This document shows positions 19,987-30,738 of a stretch of 64,000 nucleotides of DNA, piece by piece. This stretch comes from Pantoea alfalfae (GTDB lineage: Bacteria > Pseudomonadota > Gammaproteobacteria > Enterobacterales > Enterobacteriaceae). The notes under the pieces were generated by a model. It saw only the letters and a program-made list of their open reading frames with translations, had not been told where the DNA came from and searched no databases. The position numbers and the translations under genes were made by a program. The DNA lies in the NCBI RefSeq assembly GCF_019880205.1, contig NZ_CP082292.1:1116001-1180000 (forward strand). The letters run 5' to 3'. Numbering within the stretch: the first letter of the stretch is position 1; each line of letters opens with the position of its first letter.

Positions 19987-21060
19987 ATGTCGTATTGGAT
20001 GAAATCGTTTTGGCTGTTGCCGTCTCTGTGGGTTGCCTCTGTTCAGGCGGAACCGTTGCAAAAGTCATTCAACGACTGGCAAATTACCTGTAACAATGAA
20101 GCCTTTTGCGTGGCGCGGAATATTCCGGGGGACAAAGGGCTGGTGATGACGATTTCGCGGCATGCGGGCGTCAACGATCGCCCCTTGCTCCGAATAGACT
20201 ATGGCAGCGCCTACAGTGGTGCGCTGCCGGGTGGCCCGCTACAGGATAACCTGCTGCTCGATCAGCGCCGGCTTAAACCCGACCTCAAACACTGGACGGT
20301 AGAGCCGCATCATCTCGCCACCAGCAATGCTATCGCCATTGATGAATTTTTTGATCTGGTGATGGAGGCCAAAAACCTGCAGCTCACTTTTGATCCCAAT
20401 GCGCTGATCTCCCTGCGCGGCATGAAGGCCGCGCTGTTGCTGATGGATGACACTCAGGGACGGGTCAACAGTATGAGCGCGTGGATTAAACGTGGCGACA
20501 GGGCCATCTGGGATGTCCCGCCACCGCCTGCACTGCCGCCGCTGCCGCCTGCGGTCAGGTCACCCGCTGCACTGACGCGCGATGAGACCAGCGGATTAAT
20601 TGACTACGGCACCTGGCGGGTTAATACCGACGCCTGCTCACTCGATCCGCTGCGCCGTGAAGTCAGCGTGGCGCCACTTACCGACCAGCGCGCGCTGCTG
20701 CTGGTGAGTTGTGAAATGGGTGCATATAACGTGATCGATCTGGCGTTTGAAGTGACACGCAGTCCGCCCTATGTGGCGCGTGGGATCACCCTGACTCTGC
20801 CGTTCACCCCGCCAGGCGCCAGCGATCGTCAGCTTGAGCTGATTAACGCCGAATATGACGCGGCCAGCGGTCAGCTCTACACGTTTGGTAAGGGCCGTGG
20901 ATTAGGCGACTGCGGCAGGGCGACACGCTGGCAATTTGATGGCACACATTTTGTATTAGCGGAATATGCGGAAGAGTCGACCTGTGATGCCTGGCATAGC
21001 AGTGATGACTGGCCAACCCTGTGGGTCAGCCAGTCTGACGGTGGCGTACAGCAGCGTTAA
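19987..21060 (+). CDS. ypfG: YpfG, secreted DUF1176 protein of unknown function
   Basis: A 357-residue protein with a signal peptide (about residues 1-21, ending VQAE) and a DUF1176 body containing several conserved cysteines (ITCNNEAFCV, LVSCEMG, GDCGRATRW). The family has no known function; it is probably periplasmic. A proline-rich stretch (PPPPALPPLPPAV, about residues 179-191) separates the two halves. Position between nudK and tktB is that of E. coli ypfG, but ampH lies between here. Its stop codon overlaps the ampH stop (TTAA at 21057-21060). Confidence 0.85.
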   Translation: MSYWMKSFWLLPSLWVASVQAEPLQKSFNDWQITCNNEAFCVARNIPGDKGLVMTISRHAGVNDRPLLRIDYGSAYSGALPGGPLQDNLLLDQRRLKPDLKHWTVEPHHLATSNAIAIDEFFDLVMEAKNLQLTFDPNALISLRGMKAALLLMDDTQGRVNSMSAWIKRGDRAIWDVPPPPALPPLPPAVRSPAALTRDETSGLIDYGTWRVNTDACSLDPLRREVSVAPLTDQRALLLVSCEMGAYNVIDLAFEVTRSPPYVARGITLTLPFTPPGASDRQLELINAEYDAASGQLYTFGKGRGLGDCGRATRWQFDGTHFVLAEYAEESTCDAWHSSDDWPTLWVSQSDGGVQQR

Positions 21061-22220
21061 CGAATGACCTGCACCATCATCGGTGAGCCAAGCTGGTTGC
21101 CGACCAGTTCGGCCAGCATATTATTCACACCGTCGCTCATCGGCGTAAAGCGGGTCAGCGGCGAACGCGTCACCACCACAAAAACCCCCACGTTATGCTG
21201 CGGCACCATCGCCATATAGGTGATGAATCCGCCGCCGCCGCCGGTTTTCTGAATGATACCGGGACGACCACTTTTCGGTCCCATGTAGACCCAGCCCATG
21301 CCCAGCGCATCCGCTTTACCCGGCACATCCATGCCTTCGACTTTAGTGAGCTGGTCGCGGCGATAGATCAGCGTCTGCAGGCGATCGATCTGCGGCGTGC
21401 GATGGTTAACCGACGAGTTCAGGAACTGCTGCATCCAGCGGCCCATATCATCCGGTGTTGAGTAAACCCCGCCGCTGCCAATCGCGGCCAGCGTGTTATT
21501 ACACGGACTGGCCCCTTTTTCGGCCACCATCAGGCGTCCGCACTGCTCAGGCGATGGCGTAAACGTGGTGTCCTTCATGCCGAGCGGACGGGTAATCAGC
21601 TGCTGAAACAACGCCGGATAGGGTGTTCCACTGGCACGTGACAGCGCATCGCCCAGCAGATCGTAGCCCAGGTTGGAATAGGCGGCACTGCTGCCTGGTG
21701 CGGCTTTGAGGTTCGCGCGCGCCAGCCATGCCCAGCGTTCGCTCTTCGTTGGCCAGACAAACACCGGACGCTGCGCTTTGCCGCCTGGCTGCTCGCGCGG
21801 CAGTCCACTGGTGTGGGTTGAGAGATTAATCAGGCGAATCGGCTGGCCATTGTAAGTGGGCACCCGTGCACCCGGGGGCGCATATTTACTCAGGGGATCG
21901 TCAAGGCGAATCTGTCCGCGCTCAGCCATTTTTACCATTACTTCACTGGTCATCAGCTTACTCAGCGAGGCGATGCGAATCAGCGAATCTTTCTGCGGAC
22001 GGACATTGTTGCCGGGACGGGTTTCACCAAAGCTGGCGAACACCCGCTGATTGCCATCAATTGCCACCAGTGCCATGCCGGTTGCACCGCTGCCGTAAAA
22101 GATATGTTCCGCATAGCGATCAACAATCTGAGAGGCCAGCAGCGGATCGGGCGCGACCTGCGCCATGCTTTTTAATGGAAGCAGTGAAACCATCAGGGCC
22201 AGTAAATAGGGTGTGCGCAT
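21057..22220 (-). CDS. ampH: D-alanyl-D-alanine carboxypeptidase/endopeptidase AmpH
   Basis: Periplasmic class C beta-lactamase-fold enzyme that trims peptidoglycan peptides and cuts cross-links; its beta-lactamase activity is weak at best. From the ATG at 22220 it is 387 residues with a signal peptide (about 1-20, ending SMAQ). The active-site serine and lysine are in SLSK (S85, K88), a YSN motif follows (AAYSNLGYD) and a KTGGGGGF motif sits near the C-terminus. A TTG two codons upstream is also possible. In E. coli ampH is in a different region. Confidence 0.94.
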   Translation of the reverse strand: MRTPYLLALMVSLLPLKSMAQVAPDPLLASQIVDRYAEHIFYGSGATGMALVAIDGNQRVFASFGETRPGNNVRPQKDSLIRIASLSKLMTSEVMVKMAERGQIRLDDPLSKYAPPGARVPTYNGQPIRLINLSTHTSGLPREQPGGKAQRPVFVWPTKSERWAWLARANLKAAPGSSAAYSNLGYDLLGDALSRASGTPYPALFQQLITRPLGMKDTTFTPSPEQCGRLMVAEKGASPCNNTLAAIGSGGVYSTPDDMGRWMQQFLNSSVNHRTPQIDRLQTLIYRRDQLTKVEGMDVPGKADALGMGWVYMGPKSGRPGIIQKTGGGGGFITYMAMVPQHNVGVFVVVTRSPLTRFTPMSDGVNNMLAELVGNQLGSPMMVQVIR

Positions 22221-22443
22221 GTTCAACGGAAGTGGCTTCGCTATAAAATCGGAGGAAATCTGCCTTCACTCATCGGGATGCATCAGGTCCGAACCGCGTT
22301 ATCCCGGCAAAACAACAGCAGGGAAAGACGGACAGCCAGCGCACAGGCAGCATTAAGTATGACGGCTCTATAGTAATGAGTTTGCGCAGGGCGGGAAGGG
22401 GGGAATGGAGTTTTTTTTATGTATCAGGCTATATGTGGAAATG

Positions 22444-22469
22444 GCCCTTCCCGGTGAGCCGGGAAGGGC
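22444..22469 (-). terminator. Hairpin downstream of tktB, probable terminator
   Basis: Perfect 11-bp stem GCCCTTCCCGG/CCGGGAAGGGC with a 4-base loop, just after the tktB stop on the minus strand. The following T-run is weak (CATTTCC), so it may act partly as an mRNA 3' stabiliser. Confidence 0.65.
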
Positions 22470-22476
22470 ATAAGCA

Positions 22477-24477
22477 TTAAACTGGCTTGAGTAATGCTTC
22501 AGCGTGGCTGACGATATTCTCAACCGTGAAGCCAAACTCCGGGAACAGCTGACTGGCCGGGGCGGATTCACCAAAGGTGGTCATACCGACAATCGCACCG
22601 TCCAGACCGACATACTTGAACCAGTAGTCCGCAATACCCGCTTCTACCGCCACACGCGCTTTCACGCCGCTCGGCAGTACGGATTCGCGGTAAGCAGCAT
22701 CCTGCGCATCAAACAGGTCAGTTGAAGGCAGTGAAACCACCCGCACCTTGTGACCGCCTGACGTGAGCTTATCCGCTGCACCCAGGGTGATCTCAATCTC
22801 TGAACCGGTCGCGATAAGAATCACGTCTGGTGTACCGTCGCAATCCTTCAGCACGTAGCCGCCGCGTTTGATGTTTTCGATCTGCTCCGGGGTACGTTCC
22901 GGCTGCAGCAGATTCTGACGCGAAAGGATTAGCGCTGTCGGGCCGTGATGACGTTCGACGGCGGCTTTCCACGCTACAGCCGTTTCGACCTGATCGCACG
23001 GACGCCATACGCTCATGTTTGGCGTCAGACGCAGGCTGGCGATCTGCTCTACCGGCTGGTGCGTCGGGCCATCTTCACCCAGACCGATGGAGTCATGGGT
23101 GTAGACCAGAATCTGGCGTGCCTTCATCAGTGCAGCCATACGCGCGGCGTTACGCGCATATTCGACAAACATCAGGAAGGTTGCGGTGTAAGGCACGAAA
23201 CCACCATGATGCGCGATACCGTTGCCAATTGCCGTCATACCAAATTCACGCACGCCGTAGTGAATGTAGTTACCCGCAAGATCCTCTTTGATCGATTTAG
23301 AGCCTGACCAGATGGTGAGGTTACTCGGCGCCAGGTCAGCGGAACCGCCAAGGAATTCCGGCAGCATTTTGCCGTAGGCTTCCAGTGAGTTCTGAGATGC
23401 TTTACGGCTGGCGATTTTCTGCGGATTAGCCTGCAGATCCTGGATGAAGCGGGTCGCTTCGGTTTCCCATGTGGCAGGCATTTCGCCATTCATACGGCGC
23501 TCATACTCTTTCGCCAGCTCGGGATGGGCCTCTTTATAAGCCGCAAACTTCGCATCCCAGGCTTTTTCGCGTTCAGCACCCGCTGCTTTGGCATCCCACT
23601 GCTGGTAGATTTCAGCCGGGATTTCAAATGCCGGATAGTTCCAGCCAAGCTGTTTACGGGTCAGCGCCACTTCGGCCTCGCCCAGCGCTGCGCCGTGCGA
23701 TTCCTCTTTACCGGCTTTGTTCGGTGAACCGAAACCGATAATGGTGCGGCAGATAATCAGTGAAGGCTTATCGGTGACGCTCTGCGCTTCTTTGATCGCC
23801 TCGCGGATAGCATCAGCGTCATGGCCGTCGATGTCGCCGATCACATGCCAGTTATATGACTCAAAGCGTTTATGCGTATCGTCGGTAAACCAGCCTTCGG
23901 TTTCGCCATCAATCGAGATGCCGTTGTGGTCATAGAAGCCGATCAGTTTGCCCAGACCCAGGGTGCCCGCCAGAGAACAGACTTCGTGCGAGATCCCTTC
24001 CATCAGACAGCCATCGCCCATAAACACATAGGTATGGTGGTCAACGATTTCATGGTCCGGACGGTTAAACTGTGCAGCCAGCGTGCGCTCAGCAATCGCC
24101 AGGCCTACGGCATTAGCCAGACCCTGACCCAGTGGGCCGGTGGTGGTTTCAACGCCAGGCGTATAACCGATCTCCGGGTGGCCTGGGGTCTTAGAGTGCA
24201 GCTGACGGAAATTTTTCAGTTCTTCAATCGGCAGGTCATAACCGCTCAGGTGCAGCAGGCTATAAAGCAGCATGGAGCCGTGGCCGTTGGAGAGGATAAA
24301 GCGGTCACGATCAAGCCAGGCGGGATTGGTCGGATTATGCTGGAGGAAGTCGCGCCACAACACTTCGGCGATATCGGCCATACCCATCGGCGCACCGGGG
24401 TGGCCTGAATTTGCCTTCTGAACCGCATCCATGCTCAGTGCACGAATCGCGTTTGCCAACTCTCTGCGTGAGGACAT
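22477..24477 (-). CDS. tktB: Transketolase, TktB type
   Basis: Thiamine-diphosphate enzyme of the pentose phosphate pathway that moves two-carbon units between sugar phosphates. The 666-residue protein has the ThDP motif beginning GDGCLMEG and ending in FYDHN, the catalytic-histidine regions ([34 protein letters not shown]) and the C-terminal domain. It is linked to talA, as tktB is in E. coli, and the sequence is closer to TktB than TktA as I recall them. It follows talA after 57 bp that include a stem-loop. Confidence 0.95.
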   Translation of the reverse strand: MSSRRELANAIRALSMDAVQKANSGHPGAPMGMADIAEVLWRDFLQHNPTNPAWLDRDRFILSNGHGSMLLYSLLHLSGYDLPIEELKNFRQLHSKTPGHPEIGYTPGVETTTGPLGQGLANAVGLAIAERTLAAQFNRPDHEIVDHHTYVFMGDGCLMEGISHEVCSLAGTLGLGKLIGFYDHNGISIDGETEGWFTDDTHKRFESYNWHVIGDIDGHDADAIREAIKEAQSVTDKPSLIICRTIIGFGSPNKAGKEESHGAALGEAEVALTRKQLGWNYPAFEIPAEIYQQWDAKAAGAEREKAWDAKFAAYKEAHPELAKEYERRMNGEMPATWETEATRFIQDLQANPQKIASRKASQNSLEAYGKMLPEFLGGSADLAPSNLTIWSGSKSIKEDLAGNYIHYGVREFGMTAIGNGIAHHGGFVPYTATFLMFVEYARNAARMAALMKARQILVYTHDSIGLGEDGPTHQPVEQIASLRLTPNMSVWRPCDQVETAVAWKAAVERHHGPTALILSRQNLLQPERTPEQIENIKRGGYVLKDCDGTPDVILIATGSEIEITLGAADKLTSGGHKVRVVSLPSTDLFDAQDAAYRESVLPSGVKARVAVEAGIADYWFKYVGLDGAIVGMTTFGESAPASQLFPEFGFTVENIVSHAEALLKPV

Positions 24478-24501
24478 AAAGTTCTCCCTTGTTATGCATC
24501 A

Positions 24502-24520
24502 GGGCGGGAACGTCCCGCCC
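24502..24520 (-). other. Stem-loop between talA and tktB
   Basis: Perfect 8-bp stem GGGCGGGA/TCCCGCCC with a 3-base loop between the two genes of the operon. No T-run follows on the minus strand, so it more likely sets relative expression or mRNA stability than ends transcription. Confidence 0.5.
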
Positions 24521-24534
24521 GATTAAAATAAAGA

Positions 24535-25485
24535 CTACAGGCGTGCGGCGAGCACATCTTCCAGCTTCTGCTGGTCAACCGCGAACTGGCGGATGCCGTC
24601 AGAGAGTTTTTCGACTGCCATTGGATCCTGGTTATGTTCCCAGCGGAACTCCGCCTCGGAGAGCGGTGACGGCTGATGGAAGCCTTCGGTAGAAGGTTCC
24701 AGTTTTCGTTCCAGCGGCGCATCGCTGTTCTGCAGCTCTTCCAGCAGGTTCGGCGACAGCGTCAGGCGATCGCAGCCGGCCAGCGCGATAATCTGCTCCA
24801 CTTTACGGAAGCTGGCGCCCATGATGATGGTGCTGTAACGGTGCTTTTTGTAGTAGTCATAGATACGACGCACAGATTTTACGCCTGGATCTTCATCCGC
24901 CACGTAGGGTTCCAGTGGCTTGCGTGAGTTATACCAGTCGTAGATACGGCCAACGAACGGAGAGATCAGGAACACGCCCGCTTCGGCACAGGCACGCGCC
25001 TGCGCAAAGGAGAACAGCAGCGTCAGATTACAGTGGATGCCGTTTTTCTCCAGCTCTTCCGCTGCACGGATGCCTTCCCAGGTCGAGGCCAGCTTAATCA
25101 GTACGCGTGAGCGATCGATGCCATGCTCTTCATACATCCGAATCAGTTTTTCTGCTTTGGTGACACACATGCCACGATCGAAGGAGAGGCGCGCATCCAC
25201 TTCGGTCGAAACACGGCCCGGTATGCTTTTCAGGATTTCCATACCGAGGTTGATCGCCACTTTGTCGCTTGCATTGATAATCTGCGTCTCTTTGCTGCCG
25301 CCCTGTTTTTTCGCGTACTCAATCGCGTCATCCATCAGGTGCTTATACCCTTCCAGACCGGACGCTTTCAGAATAAGTGAAGGGTTGGTGGTGGCGTCTT
25401 CCGGGTGGTAATTACGAATCGATTCGATATCACCACTGTCCGCCACCACGGTGGTGAACTGTTTTAGGGCTTCTAGCTGGTTCAT
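24535..25485 (-). CDS. talA: Transaldolase A
   Basis: Pentose phosphate enzyme that moves a dihydroxyacetone unit from sedoheptulose-7-phosphate to glyceraldehyde-3-phosphate. The 316-residue TIM barrel has the Schiff-base lysine K131 ([13 protein letters not shown]) and the signature TTNPSLI. It is the first gene of the talA-tktB unit. In E. coli this operon depends on the stationary-phase sigma factor. On the minus strand a CTATGCT-type -10 element lies at 25703-25709, which is compatible with that but unproven. Confidence 0.96.
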   Translation of the reverse strand: MNQLEALKQFTTVVADSGDIESIRNYHPEDATTNPSLILKASGLEGYKHLMDDAIEYAKKQGGSKETQIINASDKVAINLGMEILKSIPGRVSTEVDARLSFDRGMCVTKAEKLIRMYEEHGIDRSRVLIKLASTWEGIRAAEELEKNGIHCNLTLLFSFAQARACAEAGVFLISPFVGRIYDWYNSRKPLEPYVADEDPGVKSVRRIYDYYKKHRYSTIIMGASFRKVEQIIALAGCDRLTLSPNLLEELQNSDAPLERKLEPSTEGFHQPSPLSEAEFRWEHNQDPMAVEKLSDGIRQFAVDQQKLEDVLAARL

Positions 25486-25791
25486 CTCTAAACTCCTTGA
25501 AAAGAAAAATGAAAGCGAACAGGGTGCACCTCAGGCCTCGCAGCCGGTCTGTGGCATGTTCTGCTACCGGTAACGCGAACCCATAACATTGCAACAGAGA
25601 CTTTCTGATGAAAATGCGGTTTCTCTGATTGTTGCGCTGCGAGGCGGTGAGAAGGAGCCGTCATGCGGTTTTTACCGTGGGGTGCGCCATATTCCATCCT
25701 TAAGCATAGCAGTCAGGACAAATGACGCAGGTAACACTGTAGCAATCTGTGCCCTGTGAAACGGAACGGGTCTGTCGGGAGAAAGGTAAGC
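25486..25791. other. Region between hemF and talA
   Basis: About 300 bp with no gene. It holds the upstream region of talA (minus strand). The best promoter-like element is TGCTATGCTTAA on the minus strand (25700-25711), which resembles an extended sigma-S -10. No other structure stands out. Confidence 0.35.
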
Positions 25792-25817
25792 GCAGCGCGG
25801 GTTGCGGGCCGCGCTGC
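25792..25817 (-). terminator. Possible hemF terminator
   Basis: Stem GCAGCGCGG/CCGCGCTGC (9 bp, 8-base loop) just past the hemF stop. The following minus-strand sequence (TTACCTTTCTC) is only moderately T-rich. Confidence 0.45.
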
Positions 25818-25831
25818 AGCGGGAGAAGCGA

Positions 25832-26761
<930 letters not shown>

Positions 26762-26784
26762 TTATCAAAGTCTGACGCGATTAT

Positions 26785-26820
26785 ACGCAAAAGCGCGCCG
26801 CTTGTATGGGCGCGGCGCGT
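26785..26820 (-). terminator. Probable amiA terminator
   Basis: Stem CGCGCCGC/GCGGCGCG (26794-26801 and 26812-26819) followed on the minus strand by CTTTTGCG. It lies between amiA and hemF. Confidence 0.6.
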
Positions 26821-26846
26821 TGCACGACGCAAACCGGCCAGATGAA

Positions 26847-27695
26847 TCAGGCATTGCGGCGGTCAAACTCATCGAAGTAGTTGACGATGCCGCTGGCAAT
26901 AGCCGAAGCAATTTTCTGGCGAAATGCGATGGTGCCGAGCAACTGCTCTTCACGTGGATTGGTAATAAAAGAGGTTTCGACCAGCACTGAGGGAATCGAC
27001 GGTGACTTGAGCACCGCGAAGGCCGCCTGCTCGGTGTGCTGGCTGTGCAGATGGTGCACCGGGCGGATCTGATCCAGCACGTGCTTGCCCAGTGTCAGGC
27101 TGTTCTTGATGGTGTCGGTCTGTACCAGGTCGAACAGAATCTGCTGCAGATAGTGATCCTGCTGCTGAGCTTTTACGCCGCCCAGTTTGTCCGCATCGTT
27201 CTCCCGCTGTGAGAGATAACGTGCCATCGAGCTGCTGGCACCACGGTTAGAGAGCGCAAATACCGAGGCGCCACTGGCATCGGGGCTGGTAAAACCGTCG
27301 GCATGAATCGACATAAAAAGATCGGCACCGTGCTGGTGGGCGATTTCCACCCGCTGATAAAGCGGAATAAAGTGATCACTGTCGCGCGTCAGTCGCACTT
27401 CAATGCGCGGATGGCTCTGCAGCTGGCGCTGCACGTTACCGGCAATCTCCAGCACGATGTGTTTCTCTTCAGAACCCTCTTCGCCAACGGCACCCGAGTC
27501 GATGCCACCGTGGCCGGGATCGATCATTACAATACGTTTACCGTTTTTCGCGGGCGGGGCAGGGCGTGCATGACGATTTGCCCCGGTAATGCCCGACTGC
27601 TCTTTAGCCTGAATCGCACGCGGCGATAAAATGGCCAGAGCCAGCCCGGAAAGAAGTAACTGACGACGATGAATCAAACGTTTAAGCAGCTGCAT
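26847..27695 (-). CDS. amiA: N-acetylmuramoyl-L-alanine amidase AmiA
   Basis: Periplasmic zinc amidase that cuts septal peptidoglycan during daughter-cell separation, activated by EnvC. The 282-residue precursor has a twin-arginine export signal (IHRRQLLLSGLALAIL, residues 8-23). The amidase_3 domain starts near 51 with zinc-ligand motifs DPGHGGIDSGA, SIHADGF and the catalytic VLVETSFITN. It is 7 residues shorter than E. coli AmiA, mostly in the linker. Divergent from ypeA. Confidence 0.96.
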   Translation of the reverse strand: MQLLKRLIHRRQLLLSGLALAILSPRAIQAKEQSGITGANRHARPAPPAKNGKRIVMIDPGHGGIDSGAVGEEGSEEKHIVLEIAGNVQRQLQSHPRIEVRLTRDSDHFIPLYQRVEIAHQHGADLFMSIHADGFTSPDASGASVFALSNRGASSSMARYLSQRENDADKLGGVKAQQQDHYLQQILFDLVQTDTIKNSLTLGKHVLDQIRPVHHLHSQHTEQAAFAVLKSPSIPSVLVETSFITNPREEQLLGTIAFRQKIASAIASGIVNYFDEFDRRNA

Positions 27696-27902
27696 GTACG
27701 GGTCCGGTAACAGGAATCTTGCCGGTGTTATAGCCTAAGGCTATGTTGCCTGCGATCACAGAACCATTTCAGGGCATTACTTTGTATTGCAGGTCGCGAA
27801 CAGAAAATTCGCGCTTTTTTATTTTCCGCCGGCCATCGAGGGTTGCGTGCAGCAGAGAATGCGTGATAATCAGCAAATTGTGCTTATCTGCAGGTAATTA
27901 AG

Positions 27903-28328
27903 ATGGAAATCCGCGCCTTCCGCCAGGAAGATTTTGAAGAAGTGATCACCTTATGGGAACGTTGCGATTTGTTACGGCCATGGAACGATCCGGAGCTGGA
28001 TATCGAACGCAAAATGAATCACGACCCCGATCTCTTTCTGGTCGCTGAAGTGGGCGGCGTGGTCGTTGGCACGCTGATGGGCGGTTACGATGGTCATCGC
28101 GGCGCGGCTTACTATCTCGCGGTGCATCCAGACTATCAGGGGCGCGGCTTTGCGAATGCCCTGATGAATCGTCTGGAGAAGAAGCTTATCGCGCGCGGCT
28201 GTCCGAAACTGCATCTGATGATCCGCGAAGAAAACGATCAGGTGGTGGCGTTCTATGAGAAGCTCGATTATGAGCCGGTCGACGCGCTACTGTTTGGTAA
28301 ACGTCTGATCGAAGACCGTGAATACTAA
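27903..28328 (+). CDS. ypeA: GNAT acetyltransferase YpeA
   Basis: A 141-residue single-domain GNAT protein, highly similar to E. coli YpeA ([21 protein letters not shown]). The acetyl-CoA loop is [10 protein letters not shown]. The substrate is unknown. Its last codons overlap the first 11 bases of yfeZ, so the two are translated together. Confidence 0.95.
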   Translation: MEIRAFRQEDFEEVITLWERCDLLRPWNDPELDIERKMNHDPDLFLVAEVGGVVVGTLMGGYDGHRGAAYYLAVHPDYQGRGFANALMNRLEKKLIARGCPKLHLMIREENDQVVAFYEKLDYEPVDALLFGKRLIEDREY

Positions 28329-28785
28329 GCCGTCACCGGGCTATCTGCCGGACGAGTATGACGCCAGAGGGCAGCTGCGGCTGCCGTTTCTTTTTTGGCT
28401 GATCCTGTTACTCCAGGCGCGGACCTGGCTGCTGCTGGTGATGGCCGGGGCGTCACGGCAGCAGGGCAACGACCTGCTGGCACTCTTCTATCCGGATCGT
28501 CAGACGTTCTGGATCGGTCTTGCGCTGGGTTTACCGGCACTGGCGGGCCTGCTGCTGACCGGATATCGCACCCGCCTGCCGCGACTCTGGCAGCACTGGC
28601 GCAGCGTGCTGGCGCTGTCGCTGCTGGTGAATCTGCTCTGGCAGGGCTGGCAGTTTGTGCAGGGCGATCTGCTCACCTCACCGCTGCCATTGCTGCTGAC
28701 GTTGTTTGACCTGCTGGCGCTGATCTGGCTGCAATCCAGCCGCCGCTGTCGCGACTGCTTTCTGCCCGAACATCATCTTCACTAA
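28318..28785 (+). CDS. yfeZ: Inner-membrane protein YfeZ (DUF2919)
   Basis: A 155-residue membrane protein with about four helices (around residues 25-45, 62-80, 90-108, 120-137) and a conserved [17 protein letters not shown] segment. It belongs to the DUF2919/YfeZ family, of unknown function. The GTG start at 28318 lies inside the end of ypeA. Gene order ypeA-yfeZ-yfeY matches E. coli. Confidence 0.9.
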   Translation: MNTKPSPGYLPDEYDARGQLRLPFLFWLILLLQARTWLLLVMAGASRQQGNDLLALFYPDRQTFWIGLALGLPALAGLLLTGYRTRLPRLWQHWRSVLALSLLVNLLWQGWQFVQGDLLTSPLPLLLTLFDLLALIWLQSSRRCRDCFLPEHHLH

Positions 28786-28850
28786 ACTTTTTGTCGCTTT
28801 GCGACTCCAATCAGTTCCGCCTTTCCGGCATCGCATTTACAGGAGTTCTC

Positions 28851-29468
28851 ATGAAAGCTGTTCGTTCCACGCTACTGATCGCCGCCGTTGTACTAAGCGG
28901 CTGTGCCAGTTCGGGTTCCGGCGCTGACAGCAGCCAGCAGGCAAGCTGGTGGAATCCGCTGACTTATCACTGGTCTTCGGCGCTGCCGTGGAACTGGTTC
29001 GGTTCCTCGCTGACCGCGACTGAACAGGGGGTGGGCGGGGTAACTGCCTCGACCGCCATGAAAGAGGACGCGATTAATGCCGGACTGAACGGTGACTATA
29101 GCCTGCGTCAGGGCATGCGCAGTCAGAACGGTCAGGTGGTCTCTTTCTGGCAGGCGCTGGATGATGGCAACGTTAAGCTGGTGATTTACGGGCAGTCGCA
29201 GGTCGAACGTATTGAGGTGATGGACAGTGCGATTGCCAGCAGTGACGGCAGTAAAGTGGGAGACGCCTTCAGTAATAAGTTCAGCAAAGCCTTCGACAAC
29301 TGCACCTTAGCCAGCGGCACCGATGCGCGTGACGTGGCGTGCCGTGCGCCAGGCAGTCAGCATCTGACCTATATCTATCAGGGTGACTGGCACGGTCCGG
29401 AGGGCTTAATGCCCTCTGACGATACGCTGAAAAGCTGGAAAATCAGCAAGATTGTCTGGCAGCGTTAA
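28851..29468 (+). CDS. yfeY: Lipoprotein YfeY (DUF1131)
   Basis: A 205-residue predicted lipoprotein with a signal peptide ending LSGC (lipidated C18), then an S/G-rich linker and the DUF1131 domain. In E. coli it is a sigma-E regulon member, probably in the outer membrane, of unknown function. The ATG at 28851 has AGGAG seven bases upstream. A weak sigma-E-like pair (AACTT, 16 bp, TCCAA) lies about 40-65 bases ahead; this is only suggestive. Confidence 0.92.
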   Translation: MKAVRSTLLIAAVVLSGCASSGSGADSSQQASWWNPLTYHWSSALPWNWFGSSLTATEQGVGGVTASTAMKEDAINAGLNGDYSLRQGMRSQNGQVVSFWQALDDGNVKLVIYGQSQVERIEVMDSAIASSDGSKVGDAFSNKFSKAFDNCTLASGTDARDVACRAPGSQHLTYIYQGDWHGPEGLMPSDDTLKSWKISKIVWQR

Positions 29469-29721
29469 TCCTTTTCTTCAGCGTGCTGCCCCTCAGGCAG
29501 CCGCTGACGCCTCTTAAAACTCCTGCCCGCACGGGCTGCCCGCGGTTCCGCTCCTCTATCGGCTTTTGCTGATTTCTGCATAAACTCTGCCGTCGTCTTA
29601 TGCTTTTTTCGACTTTGAAATCATCAAACGATATATAAAACCGTTACTGGTTTTCACTGAGTTATAAATAAACTGATGCCTCAGCGGGTGAGATCCGCAT
29701 CAAACTTTTTCAGGGTGCCAA
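29469..29721 (+). promoter_or_regulatory. cysP promoter and leader region
   Basis: This 253-bp space precedes the sulfate operon. The right part is AT-rich (29620-29670, with TATATAAAA and TTATAAATAAA). In E. coli the cysP promoter is activated by CysB with N-acetylserine. The region is placed and composed as expected for that, but CysB sites are too degenerate for me to mark one. Confidence 0.45.
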
Positions 29722-30738
29722 ATGACATTACAAGCGATGAGAAAAATCGTGAGCGGTATCGCGTTGTCGCTGAGCCTGGCCGGCGCAGCCAATGCCACTG
29801 AACTTCTTAATAGCTCATACGATGTGTCGCGGGAGCTGTTTGTTGCCCTGAATGCTCCGTTTGTTAAACAGTGGGATGCCAGTCACCCCGCGGATCCACT
29901 GACCATTAAGATGTCGCACGCCGGTTCATCGAAGCAGGCGCTGGCTATCCTGCAGGGCCTGCGCGCAGATGTGGTCACGTACAACCAGGTAACAGATGTG
30001 CAGGTGCTGCACGATAAAGGCAATCTCATTGCGGCAGACTGGAAAGGCCGCCTGCCGAACAACAGCTCGCCTTTCTATTCCACCATGGCGTTTCTGGTGC
30101 GCAAAGGGAACCCAAAGCAGATTCACGACTGGTCAGATTTGACCCGCAGCGATGTGAAGCTGATTTTCCCGAACCCGAAAACCTCGGGTAATGGCCGCTA
30201 TACCTACCTGGCCGCCTGGGGCGCAACAGACAAAGCGGACGGCGGCGATCAGGCTAAAACCCGTGCCTTTATGACGCAGTTCCTGAAAAACGTGGAAGTA
30301 TTTGATACCGGCGGTCGCGGCGCGACCACCACCTTTGCTGAGCGCGGCCTGGGCGACGTACTGATTAGCTTTGAGTCCGAAGTGAATAACATCCGCAACC
30401 AGTATGGTAAAGATGAATACGAAGTGGTGGTGCCGAAAACCAACATTCTGGCGGAGTTTCCGGTGGCATGGGTGGATAAGAACGTCGCGACAAATAAAAC
30501 CGCTGATGCGGCCAGCGCCTACCTGAACTATCTCTACACGCCAGAAGCGCAGAATATTATTACTCACTACTATTATCGTGTGAATAACCCACAGCTGATG
30601 GCGGAGCAGAAAGATCGCTTCCCGCAGACCAGCCTGTTCCGGGTCGAAGATGCCTTTGGCGGCTGGGATAAGGTGATGCAGACGCATTTCGTCAGCGGCG
30701 GTGAGCTGGATAAATTGTTATCGGCGGGGCGTGGATAA
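29722..30738 (+). CDS. cysP: Thiosulfate/sulfate-binding periplasmic protein CysP
   Basis: Binds thiosulfate (and sulfate) in the periplasm and delivers it to the CysUWA importer. The 338-residue precursor has a signal peptide (about 1-26, ending ANAT), and the mature protein starts [14 protein letters not shown] as in E. coli. Ligand-binding motifs [12 protein letters not shown] and [13 protein letters not shown] are present. It is the first gene of cysPUWA; its stop overlaps the cysU start by one base (taATG). Confidence 0.97.
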   Translation: MTLQAMRKIVSGIALSLSLAGAANATELLNSSYDVSRELFVALNAPFVKQWDASHPADPLTIKMSHAGSSKQALAILQGLRADVVTYNQVTDVQVLHDKGNLIAADWKGRLPNNSSPFYSTMAFLVRKGNPKQIHDWSDLTRSDVKLIFPNPKTSGNGRYTYLAAWGATDKADGGDQAKTRAFMTQFLKNVEVFDTGGRGATTTFAERGLGDVLISFESEVNNIRNQYGKDEYEVVVPKTNILAEFPVAWVDKNVATNKTADAASAYLNYLYTPEAQNIITHYYYRVNNPQLMAEQKDRFPQTSLFRVEDAFGGWDKVMQTHFVSGGELDKLLSAGRG

